From the NCBI GenBank assembly GCA_034717495.1, contig JAYELL010000014.1, positions 1 to 51,799 of the forward strand: a stretch of DNA of 51,799 nucleotides. Direction: 5' to 3'. The stretch comes from Chloroflexota bacterium (GTDB lineage: Bacteria > Chloroflexota > Anaerolineae > JAAEKA01). Made by a program: the position numbers and the translations under genes. The notes beneath the pieces were generated by a model. The model worked only from the letters and a program-made list of their open reading frames with translations, searched no databases and was not told the DNA's origin. Of this stretch, positions 26,004 to 32,424 are shown in pieces. Positions within the stretch are counted from its first letter, which is position 1. The number at the start of each line of letters is the position of its first letter.

Positions 26004-26381
26004 ATGCCAAGAGGTCGAGGTTTTGGAAAAGGTAAGGGAAGAGGACAAGGCCGGCAGAGGGTGATGAGTTTTTTGCAGCCCTGCCTGTTGTTTCTGCTTA
26101 CCAGGGGAGAAGCACATGGCTATAGCCTGCTTGATGGGCTGGAGGATTTTGGCTTCGACCGCTATCAATTTGATTCCAGCCTGGCTTACCGGGCCTTGCG
26201 CAATATGGAAGATGCAGGCTGGGTCGATTCACGCTGGGATGATGCCAGCCAGGGTCCTCGACGCCGTGTGTATCGAATTTTGCCGGAAGGCAAGATACGC
26301 TTGACAATCTGGATGGACGATCTGCGCCGCACGCGGGACGAGATAGATCGCCTGCTACAGGCCTATGAGCAAGAGAGCTAG
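26004..26381 (+). CDS. PadR-family transcriptional regulator with Gly/Arg-rich N-terminus
   Basis: 125 residues, ATG 26004 after AAGGAG. The first 19 residues (MPRGRGFGKGKGRGQGRQR) are a basic Gly/Arg/Lys tail. Then comes the PadR winged helix: LLFLLTRGEAHGYSLLDGL, FDSSLAYRALRNMEDAGWV and GPRRRVYRILPEGK, ending in a short C-terminal helix (WMDDLRRTRDEIDRLLQAY) for dimerisation. PadR proteins are usually repressors released by a small ligand. The promoter dyad directly upstream suggests self-control, and its position at the head of the cluster suggests it also governs the genes downstream. The Gly/Arg tail echoes the composition of the next protein. Confidence 0.88.
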   Translation: MPRGRGFGKGKGRGQGRQRVMSFLQPCLLFLLTRGEAHGYSLLDGLEDFGFDRYQFDSSLAYRALRNMEDAGWVDSRWDDASQGPRRRVYRILPEGKIRLTIWMDDLRRTRDEIDRLLQAYEQES

Positions 26382-26462
26382 CTAATTGTCAGTGGTCAAT
26401 TGTCAATTGTGGCTCCAAGAGAGATTCAATTCGTTCTTCAATTTACTCACCAGGAGGTAAAA

Positions 26463-26792
26463 ATGCCATTCCGAGATAGAACAGGCCCTGAAGGGAAAGG
26501 CCCAATGAACGGACGAAGGTTGGGCTACTGTGCAGAAACGGATGTCCCGGAGAATATCATACCTGAAGGCCGTGGATTTGGCCGCGGTGGGGGAGCTGGG
26601 CGCGGATTTGGCCGTGGCCGCGGCGGTCGGAGGCGAGGTCGAGGCTTTTTTGCCACCCCCGCAACAACCCTGCCTGAACAAGAAGTCAACATGCTCAAGT
26701 CGCAAGCCCAGAGCTTGAGAGATGCGCTACAACGCGTCAATGACAGGCTCGACACGCTGAAAGCACAGGACGATGGAAAGGATAAGACATGA
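26463..26792 (+). CDS. DUF5320-family protein
   Basis: 109 residues from ATG 26463 with AGGAGGT eight bases upstream. It opens with the family signature MPFRDRTGPEGKGPMNGRRL and GYCAETD, followed by a long Gly/Arg stretch (about 37-62), then a coiled-coil-prone helix (EQEVNMLKSQAQSLRDALQ) to the end. DUF5320 proteins are small and regularly found next to NifX-like and MinD-ferredoxin genes in anaerobes; their biochemical role is not known. The stop overlaps the next ATG by four bases. Confidence 0.88.
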   Translation: MPFRDRTGPEGKGPMNGRRLGYCAETDVPENIIPEGRGFGRGGGAGRGFGRGRGGRRRGRGFFATPATTLPEQEVNMLKSQAQSLRDALQRVNDRLDTLKAQDDGKDKT

Positions 26793-27148
26793 AACTGGCG
26801 ATTTCTTCACTTGATGGAAAAATCGACACTGAACTTAGCTCCCGATTTGCGCGCTGCGATTACTTTATCTTTTTCGACACGGAGACCCGGGATTGGGAAG
26901 CCAGACCCAACCCTGCCGCTGCGGCCCGGGGGGGAGCTGGCGCTCAGGTGGTTCAGTTCCTCTCGAATAGCGGCGTTGAAGCTACAATCAGCGGACGTTA
27001 TGGCCCCACGGCTTTCTCCGCGCTCGATGTGGCCGGCATTCAGGCCTTTGTCGCAGATAGCGGTACGCCGGAAGAGCTGCTCGACAGATTCCTGGCTGGT
27101 CAGCTGGAACAGGTCAACGCTGCTACCGGTCCAGAACTCCATCATTGA
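26789..27148 (+). CDS. NifX/NifB-C-terminal-like (dinitrogenase iron-molybdenum cofactor type) protein 1
   Basis: 119 residues. MKLAISSLDGKIDTELSSRF, then ARCDYFIFFDTETRDWE, GGAGAQVVQFLSNSGVEATI and GRYGPTAFSALDVAGIQAFV form the ribonuclease-H-like fold of the Nitro_FeMo-Co family. In nitrogen fixers such proteins carry FeMo-cofactor or its precursors; in other anaerobes, short stand-alone versions occur with MinD-ferredoxin proteins and probably bind metal or Fe-S clusters. No nif genes are present here. It ends in HH. ATGA overlap with DUF5320 gene; its stop also touches the next reading frame. Confidence 0.9.
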   Translation: MKLAISSLDGKIDTELSSRFARCDYFIFFDTETRDWEARPNPAAAARGGAGAQVVQFLSNSGVEATISGRYGPTAFSALDVAGIQAFVADSGTPEELLDRFLAGQLEQVNAATGPELHH

Positions 27149-27162
27149 GCGTCAGCTCCACA

Positions 27163-28032
27163 ATGATAATTGCAGTTGCCAGCGGGAAAGGTGGCACCGG
27201 TAAAACGACCGTTGCCACCGCTCTCGCTCAAGCCCTTGCCCACGCAGATATTTCTGTATCCTGTTTGGATTGTGATGTCGAAGGGCCGAACGCCCACATC
27301 TTCATTCGGCCCACGCTGGATCACCATAAGAACGTTGATTTACTGATCCCGGAGGTGGATGCCGATCTGTGCAACGGTTGCGGAAAATGCGCGGAAGTCT
27401 GTCAATTTCACGCCATTGTCGTGCTGGGCGGGCAAACGCTCGTTTTCCCGGAATTGTGTCATGGCTGCGGCAGTTGCACCTTGGTGTGCCCTGAAAAGGC
27501 AATCACCGAAGTGCCACGAACGCTGGGCATTTTAGAAGGTGGGCTTTCCCCCGATGGGATCAACTTCGGGCATGGCTTGCTCAACGTGGGCGAACCGATG
27601 GCCGTCCCGGTCATCACGCAGCTAAAATCGTGGCGCGATTACATGGATGCTGAGGTTGTGATATTGGATTCGCCTCCCGGCGCATCCTGCCCGGTGGTTG
27701 AATCTGTTCGCGGGGCAGATTTTGTGCTCCTGGTCACCGAGCCGACCCCTTTTGGACTGCACGACCTGCGTCAGGCGTATGAATTGACACAGGAAGTGGA
27801 TATCCCCGCTGGCCTGATTATCAACCGTGATGGAATCGGCGATCCCGGCGTTGATGTCTACTGCCAGGAAGTTGGGCTGCCCGTTTTGATGAAAATACCG
27901 CTCGAACGGGAAATCGGACAGGGAATAGCTCAAGGAAAAACGCTGCTGGAAATCCATCCGGAATACCAGGATGCCTTTCAGACGTTGTACGCGCAGATTG
28001 CGGATTTGGCTGCAAATGGGGGTGACCGGTGA
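27163..28032 (+). CDS. MinD/ParA-type ATPase with inserted 2x[4Fe-4S] ferredoxin domain, protein 1
   Basis: 289 residues from ATG 27163 (an in-frame TTG at 27145, overlapping the previous stop, would add six residues). Deviant Walker A SGKGGTGKTT at the N-terminus, switch-like DCDVEGPN, then a ferredoxin insert with CNGCGKCAEVC and CHGCGSCTLVCPEKAI, and VILDSPPGASCPVVESVRGA with VTEPTPFGLHDL. This is the class of cytoplasmic P-loop ATPases related to Mrp/NBP35 but with built-in clusters (COG1149). They are thought to deliver or insert Fe-S clusters; no partner is proven. Stop overlaps the next start by four bases (GTGA). Confidence 0.9.
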   Translation: MIIAVASGKGGTGKTTVATALAQALAHADISVSCLDCDVEGPNAHIFIRPTLDHHKNVDLLIPEVDADLCNGCGKCAEVCQFHAIVVLGGQTLVFPELCHGCGSCTLVCPEKAITEVPRTLGILEGGLSPDGINFGHGLLNVGEPMAVPVITQLKSWRDYMDAEVVILDSPPGASCPVVESVRGADFVLLVTEPTPFGLHDLRQAYELTQEVDIPAGLIINRDGIGDPGVDVYCQEVGLPVLMKIPLEREIGQGIAQGKTLLEIHPEYQDAFQTLYAQIADLAANGGDR

Positions 28033-29003
28033 AACAATTGGTCATCCTCAGTGGCAAGGGCGGCACCGGCAAAACCAGCGTCGCTGCCGCCTTTGCGCAC
28101 TTGCTTTCATTGGATGATGCTCCTTTCCGCACGGTTCTGGCCGATGCCGATGTGGACGCCTCCAATTTGGAATTGGTGCTCTCCCCCAAGATCATCACCC
28201 GAGAATCATTCCGGGGCGGCCTGTACGCCAGAATCGACTGGAACACCTGCATTGACTGCGGCATTTGTGAACAGGTTTGTCGTTTTGATGCCATTGGCGA
28301 TACCTCCCGCCCGCAATTTCATCGACTTGCAGCCCGTCGCGTTGCGCAGTCAGATACGCCTTCCTCCCCAATCCCTGAGCTCCCGATAGTCGATCCCATT
28401 GCTTGCGATGGGTGTGCGGCCTGCGTGTACCAGTGCCCGGTGGATGCCATCACCATGCACGATCAGGTTGTCGGGGAATGGTTTCGCTCTGAAAGTCGCT
28501 ATGGGCCATTGTTTCATGCGTCCTTGCGACCGGCTCAGGAGAATTCCGGCAAACTGGTCACGCTGGTCAAGCAGCAGGCGCGTTTGCTGGCCCTGGATGA
28601 GGATTACGATCTGGTGCTTGTCGACGGTCCACCAGGGATCGGCTGTCCGGTCATTTCGGCCGTCTCCGGCGCAGATATGGCGCTCATTGTTGCTGAGCCT
28701 ACCGCGGCAGGCGTGCATGACATGCATCGCGTCCTGGAGACGACCGCTCACTTCGGTGTGCAATCTTTGGTCTGTATCAACAAAGCCGATATTTATCCCA
28801 AAGGGGCTGCCGAAATTGAAGCTTTTTGTCGCGAGCAAGCAGTTCAAGTCGTGGGCAGGATTCCCTTCGACACCACCGTAACAGAAGCGATGGTGCAAGG
28901 GCAACCCGTGACACTTTTTGCTCCAGATGCTCCTTCCAGTCGAGCCTTGCTTGAAGTGTGGGGGCAGGTGACTGCGCTATTGCAAAATGGTGTTTCGCCA
29001 TGA
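28029..29003 (+). CDS. MinD/ParA-type ATPase with ferredoxin insert, protein 2
   Basis: 324 residues, GTG start at 28029 in a GTGA overlap. MKQLVILSGKGGTGKTSVAA gives the P-loop; DADVDASNLELVLSP follows. Ferredoxin knuckles are CIDCGICEQVCRFDAI and CDGCAACVYQCPVDAI, separated by a longer linker than in protein 1. VLVDGPPGIGCPVISAVSGA and VAEPTAAGVHDMHRVLE complete the fold. The two ATPases are paralogues and probably form a heterodimer, as the paired organisation is recurrent in anaerobes. The stop overlaps the next ATG by four bases (ATGA). Confidence 0.9.
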   Translation: MKQLVILSGKGGTGKTSVAAAFAHLLSLDDAPFRTVLADADVDASNLELVLSPKIITRESFRGGLYARIDWNTCIDCGICEQVCRFDAIGDTSRPQFHRLAARRVAQSDTPSSPIPELPIVDPIACDGCAACVYQCPVDAITMHDQVVGEWFRSESRYGPLFHASLRPAQENSGKLVTLVKQQARLLALDEDYDLVLVDGPPGIGCPVISAVSGADMALIVAEPTAAGVHDMHRVLETTAHFGVQSLVCINKADIYPKGAAEIEAFCREQAVQVVGRIPFDTTVTEAMVQGQPVTLFAPDAPSSRALLEVWGQVTALLQNGVSP

Positions 29004-29299
29004 ATGATGAACAAGCTGAAAAACTCAAGAAGTTGATTATCGCCCGTTTGCGTTTGGTCATCGACCCTGAAACCCGCGCGGACGTCGTTCGTATGCGTTT
29101 GATTGAAGACCTTGAAGTGACCGCTGACGGTCAAGTGACCTATACTTTTCGTCCATCATCGCCAGTGTGCCCGATTGCGGTATCACTGGCGCAGCAGATT
29201 AAACAGGCGGTTGCTCAAGTGCCTGGGGTGATGTCCCAGAACATCACCGTTGAAGGCTATGTGGGCGCCGAGCAATTGACAACACTCATCAATCGATAA
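29000..29299 (+). CDS. DUF59/MIP18-family Fe-S assembly-type protein 1
   Basis: 99 residues. VIDPETRADVVRMRLIEDLE, then FRPSSPVCPIAVSLAQQIKQ with the conserved Cys of the family, and VPGVMSQNITVEGYVGAEQL. DUF59 domains (PaaD, SufT, MIP18, N-terminus of Mrp) act in Fe-S cluster maturation. It overlaps the preceding ATPase gene by four bases and fits a functional module with it. A shortened 18-codon copy lies at 45384-45440. Confidence 0.87.
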   Translation: MNDEQAEKLKKLIIARLRLVIDPETRADVVRMRLIEDLEVTADGQVTYTFRPSSPVCPIAVSLAQQIKQAVAQVPGVMSQNITVEGYVGAEQLTTLINR

Positions 29300-29312
29300 G
29301 GAGAAACAACCT

Positions 29313-29684
29313 ATGCGTATCGCAATCTCACTACAAACCAACAATGACCTGAACAGCATCGTCGCTCAGCATTTCGGACGTTGTCCCTATTTCGCACTGG
29401 TGGACATGCAGGGAAACGAGGTCCAGGCAATGGAAGTCATCGACAATCCCTATTATGCTGGTCATCAGGTAGGGGAGATTCCGCGGTTTATCCATGAACA
29501 GAAAGCAGATGTCATGCTTAGTGGCGGGATGGGCGGCCGGGCTATCCAATTCTTCGAACAGTTTGGCATCGGAGTTGCAACCGGCGCCAGCGGTACGGTG
29601 CGTGATACGTTGGAAAGCTACAGCGCCGGTGAACTGCGTGAAGCTGCTCCATGCGCCGAAAGTGTCGCCCACGGCCACGGATAG
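29313..29684 (+). CDS. NifX-like (dinitrogenase cofactor type) protein 2
   Basis: 123 residues, ATG 29313 with AAGGAG 10-15 bases upstream. MRIAISLQTNNDLNSIVAQH, FGRCPYFALVDMQGNEVQAM, EIPRFIHEQKADVMLSGGMG, GRAIQFFEQFGIGVATGASG and TVRDTLESYSAGEL form the Nitro_FeMo-Co fold; the tail CAESVAHGHG is His-rich, a possible metal site. An almost identical second copy with a GTG start lies at 45454-45837. A 76-base gap with no gene follows before the DUF364 gene. Confidence 0.9.
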   Translation: MRIAISLQTNNDLNSIVAQHFGRCPYFALVDMQGNEVQAMEVIDNPYYAGHQVGEIPRFIHEQKADVMLSGGMGGRAIQFFEQFGIGVATGASGTVRDTLESYSAGELREAAPCAESVAHGHG

Positions 29685-29760
29685 GGGCAGTAACCCCACC
29701 CGTTTTACTGTTTTCCCAACTTTCATCGTGCATCCCGACCTTTCTTCATGAATCCATTCC

Positions 29761-30528
29761 ATGTTTAGCCATTTGTTATCCACCCTGCCCGACGGCAAAA
29801 CGATCCAAGTCAACATCGGTTCGCATTGGACGGCAGTCGTCGTCGAAATCGATGGCGCCCAACGCTGCGGCCTGGCATCCTCCCTGTCCAACGTGCACAA
29901 ACGCCACGGCGAGCCAGATGTGCCTCAAGCGGGACAACTGGAGAGATTATCGGGTCTGGAATTGGCTGCACTGGCTCAATCGGAACAACCTGTGCTAGCC
30001 AGCGTTGGCGTAGCGGCGATCAATGCCCTGATTCCACCGCAGCCCGATGCCTGGGTGGACCTGAACGCGGAAGAAGTCATCGCCGAGCATGGAGAAGGCA
30101 AACTGGTCGCCCTCATTGGGCATTTCCCCTTCATTCCCCGCTTGCGCACGCGCGTTGGCGAGTTAGTCGTCCTGGAGCAACACCCACAGCCCGGAGACCT
30201 TCATGCGGACACGGCGTTAGCTGTTATTCCCAAAGCAGAGGTTGTTGCCATCACGGGGACTGCGTTGATCAACCACACGCTAGAAGACCTGTTGGCGCTT
30301 TGTTCGCCTCAGGCGCATGTCATCCTGTTGAGAGCAAGCACTCCTCTCAGTCCAGTTCTTTTCGATTACGAGATCGATCTGCTTTGCGGATCGGTCGTAA
30401 CTGCTATCGAGCCGGTGCTGCGGACAGTGAGACAGGGCGGTATTTTTCCGCAAATCCATCACGCCGGGGTGCGTCTGGTATGTATGAAACACCCCGCTTA
30501 TTTTCACATAGGAGAAAAAAGTGTCTGA
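29761..30528 (+). CDS. DUF4213/DUF364 (putative heavy-metal chelation) protein
   Basis: 255 residues. The N-terminal DUF4213 half has IQVNIGSHWTAVVVEIDGAQ and GLASSLSN; the C-terminal DUF364 half has KLVALIGHFPFIPRLRTRVG, VVLEQHPQPGDLHADTALAV, VAITGTALINHTLEDLLAL, and HVILLRASTPLSPVLFDYEI. Structural genomics work on this family proposed a heavy-metal-chelating role, and members often sit beside molybdenum or other metal genes. Here it could handle a metal for the molybdo-enzyme. The GTG of the next gene lies inside its last codons (8-base overlap). Confidence 0.88.
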   Translation: MFSHLLSTLPDGKTIQVNIGSHWTAVVVEIDGAQRCGLASSLSNVHKRHGEPDVPQAGQLERLSGLELAALAQSEQPVLASVGVAAINALIPPQPDAWVDLNAEEVIAEHGEGKLVALIGHFPFIPRLRTRVGELVVLEQHPQPGDLHADTALAVIPKAEVVAITGTALINHTLEDLLALCSPQAHVILLRASTPLSPVLFDYEIDLLCGSVVTAIEPVLRTVRQGGIFPQIHHAGVRLVCMKHPAYFHIGEKSV

Positions 30529-30832
30529 TATTAACACGAACCAAAAAGTTATAGAGGCTATTGAGCGTGTCGAGCACCCCTCCATTGCTACAACTTTGCT
30601 GGATTTGGGGATGTTGCGTGATATTGAAGTATCGTCAGATAAAAAAGTAGCGTTGACGATGGTCTTACCATTCCCCAGCATCCCCGACAACGTGCGTGAC
30701 TATATGGTGAATAGCCTGGCTACCGCGATCCAATCCAGCGGTGGAGAATTAGTAACCGTGAATCTGGCTGTGATGAACGAAGAAGAGCGCCAGAACTTTT
30801 TGACAATAGAACAGCAAAATTGGAGAGGCTAA
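30521..30832 (+). CDS. DUF59/MIP18-like protein 2, lacking the usual cysteine
   Basis: 103 residues, GTG at 30521 with AGGAG ten bases upstream. VIEAIERVEHPSIATTLLDL and GMLRDIEVSSDKKVALTMVL match the DUF59 fold, but where the family has T-x-PgCP it reads LPFPSIPDNVRD, with no Cys anywhere in the chain. It may have lost cluster-related chemistry and serve as a binding module. The N-terminal 75 codons are duplicated at 35533. It starts eight bases inside the DUF364 gene and is followed three bases later by the RecA/KaiC-like gene. Confidence 0.8.
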   Translation: MSDINTNQKVIEAIERVEHPSIATTLLDLGMLRDIEVSSDKKVALTMVLPFPSIPDNVRDYMVNSLATAIQSSGGELVTVNLAVMNEEERQNFLTIEQQNWRG

Positions 30833-30835
30833 ACG

Positions 30836-31591
30836 ATGGATAAATTCTACACAAATCATGACTGGTTCGATCATCTTTTTCCGGAAGGGTTTCCTATCCC
30901 CAGTTCAACATTGTTAAGCGGCCCCGGTGGTTCCGGCAAACCCTTGATCGGCAACGTGATCGTGGCAGACTGGCTGCGGCAGGGCGGTAGTGTCGTTTTT
31001 ATGTCTTTGCAATATCCCGATCACAGTTTCATTGTGTCGGGGTTGCAGAACGTTTCCGGGCTTAACCTGGACGATTACGCCGACCAGACAGCTTTCATCG
31101 AGTTGGATGCAACTCTGGAAGCTATGTCTGCCCCAATAGGCAATCACTTTAGCGCCAATATGGTTAAACCCCAGGTGTGGGATGCGGCCATCGAACAAGC
31201 CTGTAAAATGGTGCCGGACGAGGGGCCTGGGATTCTGATATTCAGTTCCGCCTTAAATTTACTCTTATTCTCTCCCACTTATGGTAGAGGCATCCTAGAA
31301 AAAATAAAGGCAACCGCTCAGGAAACGGGAAAGTGCACCTATCTATTTTCAGCAAGCACCACTGCAAAAGCAGAAGAGATCGCTGAACTGGAAGCCGTCG
31401 TTGACAACCTGATCATGACACATAGCACCAAAGCGCCTTTCCGGCTTTACATGCGTATCGAGCGCATCAAAGATGCACCTTTCGAGCCTGAAGAAATCCT
31501 GGTGCCCATTTCTCCCGAAGTCTTGACAGATATGAAATCAGTCGCTGATTACAGTCGTAAGCGGGTCATCCCATTGGTCTCTCAACTCTAG
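30836..31591 (+). CDS. RecA/KaiC-like ATPase-fold protein with degenerate nucleotide motifs
   Basis: 251 residues. The fold pattern is that of a single KaiC/RadA core: DWFDHLFPEGFPIPSSTLLS, then a P-loop GPGGSGKP (29-36), VIVADWLRQGGSVVFMSLQY, ILIFSSALNLLLF and VVDNLIMTHSTKAPFRLYMR. Residue 36, normally Ser or Thr for magnesium, is Pro (codon CCC at 30941-30943), and the Walker B strand ends in Phe-Ser rather than Asp. It may bind nucleotide weakly or not hydrolyse it. The role in the cluster is unknown. It lies four bases behind the second DUF59 gene. Confidence 0.7.
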   Translation: MDKFYTNHDWFDHLFPEGFPIPSSTLLSGPGGSGKPLIGNVIVADWLRQGGSVVFMSLQYPDHSFIVSGLQNVSGLNLDDYADQTAFIELDATLEAMSAPIGNHFSANMVKPQVWDAAIEQACKMVPDEGPGILIFSSALNLLLFSPTYGRGILEKIKATAQETGKCTYLFSASTTAKAEEIAELEAVVDNLIMTHSTKAPFRLYMRIERIKDAPFEPEEILVPISPEVLTDMKSVADYSRKRVIPLVSQL

Positions 31592-31604
31592 CCTGCATCG
31601 GTAA

Positions 31605-31647
31605 GGCATTTTCGGAAAAATAAATAAGCCTCCAATCCGAAAATGCC
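31605..31647. repeat. Inverted repeat 1 with TTTTCGGA arms
   Basis: Perfect 12-bp arms GGCATTTTCGGA (31605-31616) and TCCGAAAATGCC (31636-31647). It lies 14 bases behind the KaiC-like stop. There is no T-run after it, so it is not a standard terminator. Confidence 0.85.
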
Positions 31648-31653
31648 TCTAGC

Positions 31654-31700
31654 GACTTCCGAAAAATGATAAAATTTCCCTCAACTATTTTTCGGAAGTC
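31654..31700. repeat. Inverted repeat 2 with TTCCGAAAA arms
   Basis: Perfect 13-bp arms GACTTCCGAAAAA (31654-31666) and TTTTTCGGAAGTC (31688-31700), AT-rich loop with GATAAAAT, a possible -10. The core TTTTCGGA is shared with repeat 1, giving four copies in 100 bases directly ahead of the YggS-type gene. This looks like a binding region for a regulator, or two mobile palindromes. Confidence 0.85.
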
Positions 31701-31734
31701 GACTAATAGCGGTCCAAGCTCAAGGGTAATAAAG

Positions 31735-32403
31735 ATGAACTCACAAACGGACGAGATATTCAAATCAGTAAAACAAATCCTCGCAACGATTCCCCCAGGA
31801 GTTATCCTGGTAGCGGCGGCAAAAACACGGACACTGGAGGAGGTGGAAGCTGCTATCGAGGCAGGTGTAACCCATATCGGTTACAATTATATTCAAGAAG
31901 CGCTACCCATCATCCAGGCGGTAGGCGGACGGGTGACATGGCATATGATCGGCCATCTGCAGCGCAACAAAGCAAAAATGGCCGTGCAACACTTCGACAT
32001 GATCGAAACCGTTGACTCGTGGCGGCTCGCCCAGGCTTTAGATCGCCGCTGCGCGGATATTGGGAAAACCATGCCTGTGCTGGTCGAAATCAACAGCGGG
32101 AGAGAATCAAACAAAACGGGCGTGCTACCAAATGACGTAGACGAACTCGTGCAGCAAATCAGCACGCTCGAACATCTCCACGTGGAGGGCCTGATGACCA
32201 TGGGGCCACGCTTCGGCGAGCCAGAGGACAGCAGGCCCTATTTTCAGGCCACGCGGGAGGCTTTTGATCGTCTCTCCTCTAAAAATATCCCCCATGTCAC
32301 CATGCAATATCTTTCCATGGGCATGAGCAATAGTTATCAAATTGCCATCGAAGAAGGCGCAAACATCGTCAGAATTGGCACGAAACTTTTCGGTGAACGC
32401 TGA
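31735..32403 (+). CDS. YggS/PROSC-type PLP-binding protein
   Basis: 222 residues from ATG 31735, with AAGGG upstream. ILVAAAKTRTLEEVEAAIEA contains the PLP-binding Lys30; GVTHIGYNYIQEALPIIQ, WHMIGHLQRNKAK, VLVEINSGRESNKTGV, GLMTMGPRFGEPEDSRPYF and MSMGMSNSYQIAIEEGANIV-like blocks follow (the last read as YLSMGMSNSYQIAIEEGANI). The usual N-terminal E-N motif GENY/GENRVQE reads GYNYIQE. Family members keep PLP and amino-acid pools in balance. Its place between Fe-S/metal genes and a molybdo-enzyme is unusual; AT-richer than the window's average by eye. Confidence 0.9.
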   Translation: MNSQTDEIFKSVKQILATIPPGVILVAAAKTRTLEEVEAAIEAGVTHIGYNYIQEALPIIQAVGGRVTWHMIGHLQRNKAKMAVQHFDMIETVDSWRLAQALDRRCADIGKTMPVLVEINSGRESNKTGVLPNDVDELVQQISTLEHLHVEGLMTMGPRFGEPEDSRPYFQATREAFDRLSSKNIPHVTMQYLSMGMSNSYQIAIEEGANIVRIGTKLFGER

Positions 32404-32424
32404 TCTGAGGAGGATGAACACCTT

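Noticed and set aside
26789-29684. Nitrogen-fixation locus because of NifX-like and MinD-ferredoxin genes
   Set aside because: There is no nifHDK, nifB, nifE or nifN; stand-alone NifX-like proteins are common in non-fixing anaerobes.
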